The notes: generated by a model not told the origin, from the letters alone. A stretch of DNA of 64,000 nucleotides from Acanthaster planci (GCF_001949145.1 NW_019091426.1:645409-709408), one strand, 5' to 3'. Positions 49,701 to 62,872 are shown, counted from the stretch's first letter. Program-made: numbers and translations.

Positions 49701-52700
49701 TGGAAGCCAGGATGTGTCGATATCCAATGATAGAATGTTGGAAGATTGTCTGGCGGAAAAAGGACGACAACGTCTATTTCACATGTATTCCCTAATGCAA
49801 CTTTCCATGCAGCCATTAAGTTCCGTGTTACTCTGAGCACCAGTGACCAAGATGTTGTGCTAACAAAGACCAGCAATGGTATGGGGGACAAGGGTGAAAT
49901 GAATTTATGCAAATGGCAGACAATAGTCCAAGGGTAAAATGAGAGAATACGGACTATAGGAGTTTCTTCTTTCTAATAAAGCACTATATTGTTTGCTTTG
50001 AACTGATTCAGTGGATATTTAAGCTTTGAAGCTTTTCATGGTGAAATTAAGTAAGGTCTGCAGCAGGACAATGTAAAAATGTCTCTTTTTTACAAGAGAT
50101 ATACTAGCGAAAGAGACTTTTTAAACAAAAATATAGAGTATAGAGGTTTTGCATGGCCGTCATCTTGTAGGCTTGTGCTTTTGTTCCACAGGGCATGCGC
50201 AAAAGAACCAGTGTGCAAGATGGCTACCACACAAAGCCTCTATAGGGTGAAATTTGGAATGCAGAATGTGCATTTATTGGTTGTATTGTGTGCACCTATA
50301 TGTACATACATGTGAAGATGATAGTCATGTACTACGAAGGCTAAAGTCTGGAAAAAAATACTTCACATGAAACCGAAAAAGAATTAAAAACCAGCTGGTC
50401 AAGTTTTATCAGTTCTATCAGACAAATAGGAAATGCATACTGAGGCATTTATGCATAATGTCTCCAAACCCTTGTTCCACTGTCTTACCTATTGGATTCA
50501 GCACTGAAAAGGCAACGGTGTGACCTAAGATAACCCATGACATGCTGATGACCCTGACACCATTCAGGCAGCCCACGCTAGCATCGCTCTGCTTCGTGTC
50601 CATCAGTTTGGCCACGTTGCGATTCAGGGCAAAGCACAGGAGAAGTCTGGCAGCCAGACCTGCCGATACAAGAGGTACTAAGCTTAAGGTCCTGGGCTAT
50701 CAAAGGGAAATATCTAAGCAAAAGCTTTATCCACAACGAGGTTATTTTCAAATAGCAGGAGATCCTCCTTGGATGAATACATGGTCTACACATTGATGTA
50801 TACAAGCAAGAAACATGGCCTTAACATCAAGTATGAGTTACATGTAGATCCTTGTCAGTAATATGTTTGTTACAATTAAGGGGTCTTGTATCACTGTGCC
50901 AATACGGACGTTTCACAATAGTGCACCACCAAGAGTTTGCAACGCGTTGACCAATCACAATGCGTGAAATTTGTCGACCCAATACACATTCGGAAAGGGT
51001 CCACAAATTTCGCGTGCTGTAATTGGCCAACGCGTTGCAAACTCACGGTGGCGCACTATTGTGAATCGCCCCTATTGGCCTTGAGATGTGGTGAAAAACT
51101 CAGGGCTGGGACATGACCAAGTTGAACAGAAATAATAAAGTTGGCAAACGTCCTGCATGACTTGGTGGATAACAATGCCAAGGCAGTAAAGTGAAAGATG
51201 CAATACTGTTAACGCTTTTGGACATCAAACTTGTGTCTGTGCTTTGTTTTCCTGCCAGGAGAGATCACGCCTCGATGGCTTCAAGATTAAGTGCATTCTT
51301 TCCCTGGAGAAATTCCAGGCACCAAGCTCCTGGCCCAACAAGTCATAGCCCACTCACTCTGTGTCTTCGGCGAAGGGCTCTCCCTGTTGATGGAATTCCC
51401 AGTGCCCACATCCTTGAGAAGTGGTACATCGTCATCAGCTACATCTGCCTCATCTGTCTCATCCAGCAATCTCCATGGCTGTCGCATGCCCTCCCTAAGT
51501 CTGTGGTGGATGGACTTCTTAGCTTGGAGCTTGAGAAACTCGTCATAAAGGGCACCAAGGATCATCAGAGCACCGATGAAGCCGCAAAGAATTCTGCAGC
51601 ACAAAGGCAATCAAGTTTTAGAGAACTGGACAAAAATGGAATTGCAATAAAGGTCTTGATATCTTCCGAGCTATTTATTCAGAAATAGTGTATTTCCTAA
51701 TGTGAAAAATAATTTTCTCTCTCTGAGACTTCTGTGGCAAAAAAATTCAAATACAGTGTACGTCCTTAAGAGAGTAATCTTAGCTATACCCGAGGCCTTT
51801 CAAGTTTCATTTTGCAGATCTACATCTAATAAATTTCCACTATTAGGCATTCTTCCACTAACTGCATGTTTTCAACATTGGCTGACTTCTTTACAGTTCT
51901 AATACATAGGTAAAGGACTATAAACATTAAACTTTCTACAACATAATTTCTGCCATATTTCAGAAGCAAACCTGTTCCAGTGGAAAATCAGTGTCAAACT
52001 GCTGTGAGAGGGAAATTCCCAGAGAAATGTCTCATAGAAGTGGGGCATTAAATGTACTGTAGACATCTTCCATTTTGATATCATTAATTCTTTCCAGAGA
52101 TACATTACAATTGGTCTGATCGAGTGTTTATGACATATGATCTTGCGTACTTGACAGTAAGCACTTTTCGGACTTTGAACAAGAAAGCATCATATTGATT
52201 GATTGTACAAGGAAATGTGATTCATGTAATGCAATGAAGCTGATTGACTGGTTGTGAAAAACTCTCAAAACAGACTCGAGTATCGCTGCCATGAAGATAT
52301 TGAAAGTTTCAGTATACATGTATATCTGAATTTGGTAAGAGTAGATGATATTAAATTTAACTCAGAACGTAACACGATTACATGTAAAGCCTTTCTTTTC
52401 ATAAAAGACAGCTTGTAGTAAAAACAAAGGGAAAGAGAAAAGGGTTTTTATCACATACATGTACATGTATGTTAAACTTTTTGTCCATCTGTGTTATACT
52501 TTTCACCAACTTCTGTAACGCCGCAAGTTTACAGCAGTTTTCAATCAATTACTTATTCCTTTGTTAGAGTTTGATGGATCAGCTAACAGTCTGGTATGTG
52601 TAACTCTTCCTGATAAATCCGAAATGGCTGGCAAACACAACATCATCCTATTTCTACCTGGTGGTACTTATGCAACTGTCTGTCTTCATTACATTCCCTT

Positions 52701-55700
52701 CTAAAAGGAGTTTGCCCATGTACCGTAGATTTCGGGTGGGCCTTTTTCTTTGGCTTGAAAGTTTTCCTGCACCTGCCAGTGTGTCTCCTGAATAGAAAAC
52801 CCTCATTTTCACACTGTGTTTGTTTTTTAGTCAACCCTATTAGTTTTTAAAGCTAAAACCCTCCAATTCAAATACATTTTTTTTTCTGAGACCTTAAACG
52901 GCTTCTTCAAAACTCTAACCAAACAACCAAGACAATAATCAGTTTATTAAACAAAGGAACACCTCTTATCAATGCAGTTCCACACCAATACATGCATATT
53001 CATATGTGATTTGACCAATGTTTTGTGAGATTATGAAATCAACCGTACGCTGGTTGAATTCATAATGCTGCATAATACATGTGACAGTAATCATGAGTCA
53101 TCACAAACTTTGAAAGAGCTAATGTTAGATAACATCAGTCAACTGTGATCAAGGACGGTGACCTGTTTACTGCTTATTCAACAACTGCCATGCAGGTACG
53201 GTCCCATTCAGCCACATTTTAAGTTTCCTTTTATGAGAAAAGCCTGTAGACAATGAACACTGAATCTACTTGCAGTCATGGTACAATTTTGTCTTGCTGT
53301 ACCAAGTAAACAGTTACTTACTGATGATTGACAGAAAAATCAGAGACAAGGGGTATGCGGTGACGAGTTTGTGACAAGAATCAAAATGAATTGGTCACTA
53401 AAAGTGGATGGTCGCCACCTGCAATGGAATAATTGTCAGGGGGGGGCAGTTGTTAGACTATCCGGTATCAACCATTAGCACATGCAGGCTGATCCATTGA
53501 GCCCCACCCAATAAAACTTGCAAAAAAGTGAGGCCACTGGTTCCCCCCCCTCTGCTGCCGGTGATGGTTGCACCTATGGCATACACTGACAACCTTAAAC
53601 TACAATCATTGCGAAAGTTTAGGACCAAACATACATGATGCATTAACCACAACCAAAACCAAACTTCAATTAATTAATCATGGCAACTTATGATTATTTT
53701 CAATGCATAATCTTAACATCTTGATTTGAGCAAATATTTGACTTCATTTCACGATTTGAAATATTTACCATCTTATATTTAGTGCACCCTCCTCTGTTTT
53801 TGATGACTTAGACTGACTGTTTTACCCACACTGCACAAAAGACAAAATGTGATACAAGACCTGCCTTTGCAACAAATTTCATTCAAATGGGCTCATAGCA
53901 TGACTCTGATGTAACGGAGTACTGTAAAATCATGTTAGGTAATCATTCAATGAGACAATACCACGCAGAACCGGTGACACAAATATCAACAAATTTCCAG
54001 GTGGTCTCAATTTTTTGCAAATGACTGTAGGTATTTCGGATTTTAAAGGGAAAGGTACATTTGTGTGCGCTGTTTGGTACTGAAGGAGTTATAAATAATG
54101 ACAGGTGCAGAGGCATTTGTGATCTAACTTAACAAGAAAGGTCGCAAGTCACCAGGGTCACTATTGCGTCACAGGATTTCAAATGAAACTTGCACACTGT
54201 AACTCAATGCGAACCATCAACATTTTTGTCTATTCCCGCCAGGATGCCAAATGGATGTATCAAACCAAAAACTCTGTTTACTCTTTATTATGGAACTAAA
54301 AATACAAGCAGTAAAAACTGGCCTTGAGACTCAGTTTCTGTAATCTGGTCAAACGCATGCCCTGAACCTTCTTGAATCTTTCGACATCCTCCACTAAGCA
54401 GGAAACGATGGCACATTACTTCCCTAGATTTATGCCCGGACATCAAGCCATGAGGGCTTCAAACCACCTTGAAATTGCAAATCTCCCCGAACCATCTGCT
54501 ACATTTTGAAGAATGTGGGCCCCAGAGGAAGAGCCTAATAGATTCATCACATATGACAAAGAAAGGATAGGAAGATAAAACTCACATAGTGCAGATGACA
54601 CCGGCACTGTACGGAATTGTTGGATTCTTTGCACAGACAACACCCGTCTCCTGGAGAACATCTCGTGGTATGTTGACACTCTCCAATACCTGAAGCGCAT
54701 CTTTGACCACCAGCACAGAGAAATGAGAAGATTTAAAAAGGGAAGGCTCTGCTCTGGCAGGCTTGAGGAAAATTCTCAGTAAGACATGACAAAAAGTGCT
54801 TCACCTCGTTGGGAATGACAGAGACATCTGTGATGGTAGAGATTGCTTTTTTTTTTCGTGTGTCCATTTATGCTTAAACAAGAGCATTAAGTATGCTCGT
54901 CAGGGAGCTGTAACCATTTCAGTGTTGATCTATGGTTGTTATTTACATGGACATGCAAGAATATTTTGTCAGTCCTTTTTTTGGTCTGTCGTTATTGTGA
55001 TTCATTTGCTGGACCTACCAAGTAGGTGAGTTATGACAGCGTCAACATCCTCGTCGCTGCAGTTTTTGGGCACGCATATCCCCCATTTGATGTCCATCGT
55101 TTCCATGCCAGGAAACCCTGTTCCAAGAGAACTCTGGAATACAAGGTCAACCAGAAAAAATGTGCAAAGATGAGAGGACTGAACGTACATTACATAACGA
55201 GCAATATCGCATGATTTCATTTTCAAATTCTTTAAAAGCCTTTGTTTATACCCAAAGCCTACAGTGCATGACATTCAACATGGAAAATGCTGTCAAAATC
55301 CAACAGACAGTGGATTAATTTGCGTTCTTCTACTTAATTACAAATTAAATGTTGTTCTTTATGGAACCGTTGCTATGGGGCTCCTTTCCGAGGTGGAAAA
55401 AACAAACAATCTTTACATTTTTGGGGTGCTCCGACAACTTTGTCACGTTCAACATCAGGTCAGTCAGGCAGTAGTTGAACCCTTCTATGGCCATGCATTC
55501 ATCATAGTGTCCATACCACCCAAAGTTTAACTGAAGTAAACCGGCTGGTGGCTTGCCAAAGGCATCCAGAGCTGCATGAATATCAATTATAAGAAGACAA
55601 TACGTAAGTGACAGAGCTCCGTGGAAGCTGTCAAAATTATTCAGGTACAGAGGATTGACGCAGGTATGAAATGAATTTGTTGGGGGGGGGGACTTTTCAT

Positions 55701-56767
55701 GTTTGTGTCATATGTGTTTACTTGTTGTATACAACCTTTGTTTGGTGTGCCAATGATTATTTTTGTTTCATAGTAACCAGCAACTGACTAACATTTTTCT
55801 TATACAGGTGAATACCTTATTTTAAATTGTCCTCCAAATGACCAAAACACAGATTTGCAGTTTGGCTGAACAAAATCCTGATATAGGTCAGCTTATAAAT
55901 GTCCCCCAATGTTTGGAGGGCCCTATTAGCACACCCATTGTAAATTCCTGAAATGGAAGTACATGTTTTATTATTGTTAAGTAACATTATTTATGCTGTA
56001 GTTTGTGCGACATTCAAATGAAAATTGCGTGCACGCAATGTTTCCTTTGCTTAGCTCTCTTCTATAGACAGAGAACCATCCCTGGTGTCTACTGACCCTT
56101 GTGTCGGTATCATCAAGTTAATAGGTCAAAACTTGGTCAATGAACATCGACAAAGATCAAGTTAGACAAAAGACTACACATAATGGCTTCATTGCTGTCA
56201 CTTGCACGATGAATGGTTGGACCATGGAGCCAACTATTGTGGGACATATAGCATTTGTTGTAACTAAAAACTAAGTGCACTGCTGGCCTGAAAATAACCA
56301 CAATAGATGGCAGAGACTGACAAGCATTGTAGTAGTTGTTGCACGTTGGTAAGAGGCAACTAACCAGTGGTTGAACCACAGTCATTGTTCGAACTTGTCT
56401 GTACCAGCAAAAGCTATTTTTTGACAAAAGAAAGAAAAATGAGCGAACAAGCCAACAAAATTACCTACCTAGAAGCCATCACTGTGGAATTGTGAGAGAG
56501 TACGTATGGAAAAACGGACTTACCCATTATGACATCGCTCTCAAGGGTGCGGGGATCACCACCGATGAGCCTTTTGATTTCAGCTTCACAAGCAGCAGAC
56601 ACGTTGTACGTATCCACTGTAGCTTCATGAAGGGGTGGCGACCATGACTTGTACAGGATGTTCTTGAGCTTTGACGGATCCACTTCCAAGTGGGCAAAGC
56701 TGATTGCACAGCATATGGTTAGCAACAACACCGAGATAAAAACAAACCGGGCTGTTGATGTTGCCAT
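43761..56767 (-). CDS. NRF-6-like membrane acyltransferase (15 exons)
   Basis: Exons in transcript order: 56767-56524, 55571-55417, 55133-55019, 54700-54586, 51593-51358, 50659-50489, 49749-49653, 48869-48777, 48463-48295, 47044-46965, 46581-46468, 45985-45880, 45108-44925, 44546-44404, 44027-43761. They give 762 residues, all in frame. A signal peptide (1-25) leads a cysteine-rich extracellular NRF domain (ALDAFGKPPAGLLQLNFGWYG, WGICVPKNCSDEDVDAV), then a helix, a cytoplasmic loop and the acyltransferase-3 domain with LNGVRVISMSWVILGH (His 335, the conserved histidine), FFSVDSFFFLSGFLVAY, YWRLTPLFAF, WTWYLANDMQFF, YGKPYCRIAPYLVG and VTFSAYMFHP. Caenorhabditis nrf-6 proteins of this family affect lipid and drug uptake; here the substrate is unknown. 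The exon 4 acceptor (CAAAG) is weak. Confidence 0.92.
45197..45410 (-). mobile_element. tRNA-derived SINE with 17-bp target-site duplications
   Basis: AATTTTGGATTTTTGCC occurs at 45197-45213 and 45394-45410 and brackets about 180 bp. The bracketed minus strand contains a tRNA-like block (45232-45296) with an A-box-like TGGTCAAGTGG and a decayed B box near GGTCCCAGTCC. It lies in the intron between NRF-gene exons 13 and 12. Confidence 0.8.
50901..51076. mobile_element. ~176-bp self-complementary MITE, copy C
   Basis: Starts AATACGGACGTTTCACAATA and ends TATTGTGAATCGCCCCTATT. The arms share CCAAGAGTTTGCAACGCGTT / AACGCGTTGCAAACTC. It lies in the intron between NRF-gene exons 6 and 5. The copy shows more mismatches between arms than copy B. 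Confidence 0.88.
51358..51593 (-). CDS. NRF-like gene exon 5: first membrane helix and long acidic cytoplasmic loop
   Basis: The exon encodes ILCGFIGALMILGALYDEF (first transmembrane helix after the NRF domain) and a polar loop with the acidic run DETDEADVADDD and a Ser/Pro stretch, ending at an A|GTGAGT donor. A plus-strand open frame over the same bases (51191-51688) is its antisense shadow. Confidence 0.9.
56524..56767 (-). CDS. NRF-like gene exon 1: signal peptide and start of NRF domain
   Basis: The ATG at 56765-56767 opens MATSTARFVFISVLLLTICC, a clear signal peptide, followed by a luminal/extracellular segment with sequons (NVS) and the conserved CEAEIKRLIGG phrase. The donor is G|GTAAGT, phase 1. 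Confidence 0.88.
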
Positions 56768-57489
56768 GCTTACGTACGGATACTGTAGCTTGTCTCAAAA
56801 TATTTGGTCCAAAAGTGGACAAACCTCCGAAAAGTTTAAGTTTCAGAACAAGTGCTCCACTTCAGACAGTCTTCACTCTGACAAAATCCTGTCAAAAAAG
56901 GAGAATAAGTACAAGTAGCACCGTTAATCGATTGCGATAAGCACCAAATTGCCAGTTGTATGTTGTGTTCTGGGGTTCTTAGAAATATTACAACAAACTT
57001 CCATCTGGTTCCATGCTTACATGTACATTGTCACTGTAAGTTTGTATTTGTGAGATGGAATTCAAACCCATTGCAACTTTGGACTTTATTAACTTGAAAA
57101 AATCTGCCAGAATTACAGACCACAAAAAGAAAATAGATATGTCCTGCAATTTGACTTGGAATTTGGTTTGAAACATTGGACATTCTAATTACCATTAATA
57201 CACACTAAGATCTGATCTTGATGTTCTTGGAAATTAATTCAAGAAGTGCCTTGGGTCACGGTTAGTCTGAGTAAATCTATCAATTACAAAAATAAACTTA
57301 AGCCTAAATATAAGTCTAAGCCTACCGACTTAAACATGTTAAATCATGCTAATTAAGTTTGATATAAAAATGTATTGACTAATGTTCTTCATAATTCCAA
57401 ATGCACATGTAACTATTATGTACAACAGTTCAATAAAGAAAAAGGTAATATCAAAATACCTGGAAAATAATTAATAGCAAGGTGTTAAA

Positions 57490-59077
57490 GCATCTCTAGT
57501 AAACAATTACAGACCAATCTCTGCTCTCTCTTCCTTTTCTAAAATTATGGAATGCATTATCTGCACACCTACCGTACATGTACAATACACTTCTTAGACA
57601 AACATAATGTATTTTCTGACAACCAGTATGGGTTTAGAGAGAAACACTCAACATCACATGCAATTAGCCATTTAATTGACAAGATAACCAATGATTTAGA
57701 TGCTTCGTTGATTACTATTGGTATCTTCCTGAGCCTCTCTGAAGCCTTTGATATGGTCAATCGCGATATTCTTTTATCAAAACTTGATTATTATGATATC
57801 AGAGGAATGGCTCTGCACTGGTTCAGAAGTTACCTCTTTAACCGCCAACAACGTATAAATGGTCATTAGTCATCTTATTGTAAAATTTCCTATAGAGCCC
57901 TCTAGGGTCCATTCTTGGGCCCCTTCTATTTTCGATTTATATCAATGATTTTAGCAAATCTTCTGCCTTGCTTTCTCTATTTTGTTTGCAGACAACAGCA
58001 ATTTATTTCATAGTCATAATGATGTTAATACACTTTTGACACAGTCAATATAGAATTGGAAAAGGTTGCAGTATGGATCAAAGCAAATAAGTTGACCATT
58101 AACTTAAAGAAAACTAACGCTGTGTTATTCAGTAAAAAGGTCTTGTCATTCTATTCTGGGCATATTTATACATAATACTAACATTCAGAAGACTGACTCT
58201 ACTAAATTTCTGGGAGACTATCATGGAAAAAACCTGTTAATTACATCTGTTCAGTAATATCTAGGAATATAGGAATAATATTGTACAAGTTAAGAAGTCG
58301 AGAGTGTTACAAATATGTAAACTTAAAACATATCTTCCAGAAAATGATTTATTAACTTTGTATAATACCCTGATGTTGCCATACGTATCATATGGAATGC
58401 TTGCCTGGGGCAGCTGTGGCACTAGCCAAATAGACAGAGTACTCAAACTTAAAAAAAAGGCCTTGCGCATTATCAAGAGCACTGCAATCCTCTTTTTCAA
58501 CAGTGTCAAACTTTTAAAGTCAGTGATATCTATTATTTCCAGCTTGGAACCCTTATGCACCAAGTAAATAATACTAAGTTACCTACGTATATAAATTCAA
58601 TGTTCATAAAAAATGATAGAATCCATTGCCATTTTACAAGACAGTTGAGTGAATTTCATCGTTCGTCTGTACGCACTAAACTTGCAATCATAACAGTAAG
58701 GCACGAGGGCCCTGAGTTGTGGAACTCGCTAGATCTATCATTAACCCTAACAGTCCTCAATCCTTCACCTGTTGGAGGACTGAGGACTGTTAAGGTTAAA
58801 AATATAACCAATCCATCATTGTTCAAACATAAATATAAGGTCTGTTTACTGAATCACAGAGTTACTTGCCGCACTCATCTCTTTTTTTTTATGTCTAATT
58901 ATTGTCTTATGTTAGTACGCACATATGTACGACAATGTAATGTCTCTGTGAATGTGATACATGTATTTGTACGTGTTGTTATGTAAGTGGGAGTCCCTAC
59001 TCGACAAGCTTTGCTTTTTAGGGACTCCCCCTTCACTCTTATGTGGAAAATAAAGTGAACCTGAACTGAATTGAACT
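57490..59077 (+). mobile_element. Degraded jockey/CR1-type non-LTR retrotransposon
   Basis: Plus-strand frames show NNYRPISALSSFSKIME (57501), SDNQYGFREKHSTSHAI (57620), EAFDMVNRDILLSKLDYY (57740), LGPLLFSIYINDF (57920) and a palm motif FADN (57985) where FADD is usual, then YVSYGMLAWG (58380) and LWNSL. Several stops and frame changes separate these blocks. The 3' end has a GGGAGTCCCT...AGGGACTCCC hairpin (about 58988-59029) and a TGAACTGAATTGAAC tail. It lies upstream of the NRF-like gene, on the opposite strand. Confidence 0.85.
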
Positions 59078-59804
59078 AAGTGAAGGAAGATTTTGGAATT
59101 TTTAGGAAGGAAAAAAAATTCAACTTGTGGGCACTGCAAGGGCAGGATTTGATCTTGCCACCATTTTGTCACTATCTGTTTTGCTATGGGGCAACACTTT
59201 TCATAATTATGTGGAAACTGTTAAGCGCTTGCTGTCTAACATAAATGTGACTGGATACAAGAGCAAAGATACATGCAGGAAGTGATCAGTCCATCTGCAC
59301 GATGACTCTATCCTTCAACTGTTTGTAACATTTCTGACTGCACATTCCTCTTTAAAACAATCTTCCACAGCCGCATAGTTGACAGAAAAGGTGATTGGCT
59401 GATGACAGGATTATTTGACCATTGTGCATGATTGACAGATCAAGGAAAGATCAAGCGATTGTGCAGATTAACTGATTATGTCAAACACATCTTAGCAGTA
59501 AACGGCAGAAAACAAGAATTTCTTTTACACGGCAGCCTTGGGTGTTTTCTTCTGCAATCAAGGCATAAAAGGATCCCTAGAGCATTGGTACTCTTATGGT
59601 AGGATCACCAAGCCCACTTGAAAAAAAATGTCTTCATTCAGAGGTACTTCCAGAACTGTAAGGTTCATACAAAGATTTGTACAACTAATAATTGTATAAA
59701 CCTCACACAGTTCTGGAAGTAATTTAGAGGGACATTCTCTCTTTCTGGGGACTGATTTTTGTCCTTGAATACGAGGACTTCTCCAAATACAAGGACAGTC
59801 TCCG

Positions 59805-60115
59805 GAGGAGTCAGGTTGGCATAGTGGTTCTTTCCTCGCCTTCCACCTCTGCGGCCCAAGTTCGAATCCCAGCCCGGTCCACATGTGGATTGGGTTTTCA
59901 GTCCCTACCTGATTCTGTGGGTTTTACCCAGAACATTCCTCTGGGGTTTTCCTCCCACCTCTAAAACTGTAACTGCTTCTCATTGTCTCCACCCTACAGG
60001 TTTCTTCAGGTTTGCGAGCTACAGTGCCTAGGGTGCTTTTGAGGAATCCTTGGTGTCATTACCAGAAATACATATAATAATAGGCCTAATCTGCTAATAA
60101 TAATAATAAAAATGT
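59805..60115 (+). mobile_element. tRNA-derived SINE
   Basis: An A box TGGCATAGTGG (59817-59827) and a B box AGTTCGAATCC (59859-59869) have tRNA-like spacing. An unrelated body follows and the element closes with TAATAATAATAATAAAAA near 60093-60112. The tRNA-like head cannot form a full cloverleaf acceptor stem, so it is a SINE rather than a tRNA gene. Confidence 0.7.
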
Positions 60116-61939
60116 TGCATTCATGATCCTGACTCCACTTCAGCAGTTGTGTACAAAGTCTATGGGGAGAGAAGAGAATTTTCGAAGTATTTCCCAACAA
60201 CATCAGTAAATGTTTCTCAGTCCAGAATTTGTGTCTTTCCAGCATTTCTGTAATGACTGACTTTTATTGAGATGATATATGATGAGAAAAGTGGAGTCAG
60301 GATGCAACATTTGTCCCCTGTCTCCCAGTTGTGATGATGTGCGTCTCTGTCAACTGCCTACCTGGTTTTAGCCGAGGAAATCCTCACGCCGAAATATCCG
60401 CAGATTTATAACTGAATGTGTTCGACCATGGTTCGACATACATGATCAAAGTCAACCAGCTCTGTGGACTGACTGACTCACAATGCTATCTGTCACGGTT
60501 GTCATGTGATCGCTTGTGCAATAATAGCACAATTCGTGATCGTGATACAGGTGTCACGGCATTTCACTATGAAAATCACCTGTACAATCGTCTACAGGCC
60601 GGCCGGCCGGCCGGCGCGCGCATGAGAGCATCGACCAGTCTTCAGCTGCATCCGAATCTGTTGTCTAGAGCTAGGTCTAGGTCTTCGCTCCATTGGAAAT
60701 GCGTGGCGACGCGTAGACAATAGACCTAGCCGTAGCTCTGGAAGCCCGTTTCGGTAGTTCAACTTCAAGGCTAATTATAATATTGTGGCGAAATCGCCGG
60801 TTTAAGTGCTTCTTAAGTTCTAAGCATATAAATTGCAATTGAGGCTCTATGAATTACTTTATTCAGTCGAGAACTGGGAGATTACTAGGGTAATTGTTTC
60901 TTTTATGACTGCTTATGTTCCAGTTCTGGTTCAGTCTGCAGTGTGTTGCATTTTCTCAGGAATAGTGCAGAACTGCCTCATGCTTGCCCAAAATAAAAGG
61001 CGCTTTGTTTGGTCTAGCCTTTACTCAAGGCGCTACCTGGACACGTACACTCGCGCTGGTAGTTAGCCTTGATCAAGGAGTTGGGCGATGATTTTATTGA
61101 CAACGGCGCGGCCGTCAGGCCCGTACAGCTGCAGAAGTATCTTACAGACGTTCATGTACTGTACATACATGTACATGTACGTACCACACTCATTAAAAAT
61201 ATCTATAGACTGACAATAGAGGGCGCAGTCTCTACAGGTTGCAGGACAGTACTACATAGCCAACAGTAATAAATACCCGGAATTTAAAAATCAGGACAAA
61301 TACTCACGAGTTTATCAAGCGTTTGAGACGCACGTCAAATTAAAGCCCAGTTTATGGTTTTTAATTATTTTTTCAAATCTCCATTCATTAACCGATGACT
61401 TTTGAAGATATTTATTTCCACGGAAGGTCGCCCCTAAAATGCAGTCTTGGGGAAACCCCTCGCCATTTTGAAATATCGATGCCTACACTTCTCGAAAAAT
61501 GGACCGTTTTTCAGGCACCAATTTCTTCCAAATATCACTCAGATGCAAGCTGAGATTCTCTTTGCCCGCCTAAACTTGTCTCTTCCACAAAATTTCAAGT
61601 TTACGGGCCACAAAATACTCTATTTCGTAAAGAAGTTGAGGGCATACAAATTGTGATTTGGCCCGCGAAGCAGTTTTCGCGGCCTATTTACGGGCCTGCA
61701 TCCTTATAAGTAAATCCCGGTTTTTGGATGCAAAAACAAAACCAACACGTCATATTTTCTGAAACTTAAACCAAGTGGTAATTGCCCCCTAACAATACAT
61801 TTAATAAACAGTTTGTTATCCACAGCACGTCTAGTATGTCTGGATTTCCAGGTGAAATTGAGAGGACAAGATGGAATGTCTGTATCGGTTCCGCAGTGGC
61901 AGATTTCTTCCTGGAATTTTGATGAAAACAAGTCGGCAC

Positions 61940-62326
61940 AATTAGAATAACACTGTGGATAAGTTGGCCGGAACATTTTTGCTGAAAACGTTTTTCCCCG
62001 AAAAACACTTGGTTGAATTCTCAGAGAGGCGATATTTTCTTGTCAAGGGGCAGGGGTAGTCTAGCATTATTGGAATTAATTATGTGACTAGTATATGCTT
62101 TGCAGGTGAGATTTGTGCTTGCCTTATTCGGAAAAGATCTTTAGAAGTGAATGGAATCATCACATTATCATTTGTTAAACCCCGGCTTTTGCAGGTCCTA
62201 TGCAACCCATTTGATTTTTTATGGGCGACGCACGACGGGCGACGCACGACGCACGACGGACGACGGGCGACGCACGATGGGCGACGCACGACGGACGACG
62301 CACGACGGCAGATATGGAATTCCATA
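61940..62326. mobile_element. Second, inverted and partial copy of the palindromic-tip element
   Basis: Reverse-complement similarity to 33192-33850 runs through the GTCG-rich zone and the tip (GGCAGATATGGAATTCCATA, ending 62326) and through GCAAAGCATATACTAG-like and CAGGGGTAGTCTAGCATTAT segments. It lacks the 220-bp nested insert. I could not find its other tip in this window, so it is truncated or its far end has diverged. Confidence 0.85.
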
Positions 62327-62717
62327 GAAAATAATCGCTTGTAACTGGAAACTAGGGTTAATTTCTGTTGATTAGGGTTAGGTTTGCCTAACTAGAGGTT
62401 CACAATTCGCACACAGGGTTCCCCCTTTTCGTCAGTCTTAAGGCCATGCATACACGCCCGGTACGCGTACGGTGGAATAGTCTTGGTTTCAAGACGTTAG
62501 TGCTTGATATCGGACACTGTGCATAGTGCGCCAGCTCGTTAGTGAGAGTAAGTAAAAACTAGTTGTGCGAGGGCGCTCTTCAACAGGAATAAAACTAATA
62601 ACTACCGATCACTGACGTCTTGTGCCAAAACTAACGGTGGAACTGATGTAAATCCACGCCCCCATTTGCTGTTACCACTTGTACCCCATGTGTTCTCGGT
62701 TTATGTATTAGGGATCA

Positions 62718-62872
62718 GGTCAACTCGGACCCAAATCAACTCAGACCCATTCCATTTCGGACCCAATACTAACTCGGACCCACGACCATCTCGGACCCAC
62801 GTCAACTCAGACCCACGTCAATTCGGACCCACGCCATTTCGGACCCATCTCGAGTCAACTCGGACCCACTCA
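62718..62872 (+). repeat. Minisatellite with CTCGGACCCA core
   Basis: About nine tandem units of 14-19 bp share a TCGGACCCA core (CAACTCGGACCCA, CATTTCGGACCCA, CAACTCAGACCCA). Unit length varies. Confidence 0.9.

Noticed and set aside
51191-51688. 165-codon plus-strand ORF
   Set aside because: It is antisense to NRF-gene exon 5, whose minus-strand reading matches a known family.
59810-59885. Functional tRNA gene
   Set aside because: A and B boxes are present but no cloverleaf with acceptor stem can be drawn; the downstream body and TAA tail indicate a SINE.
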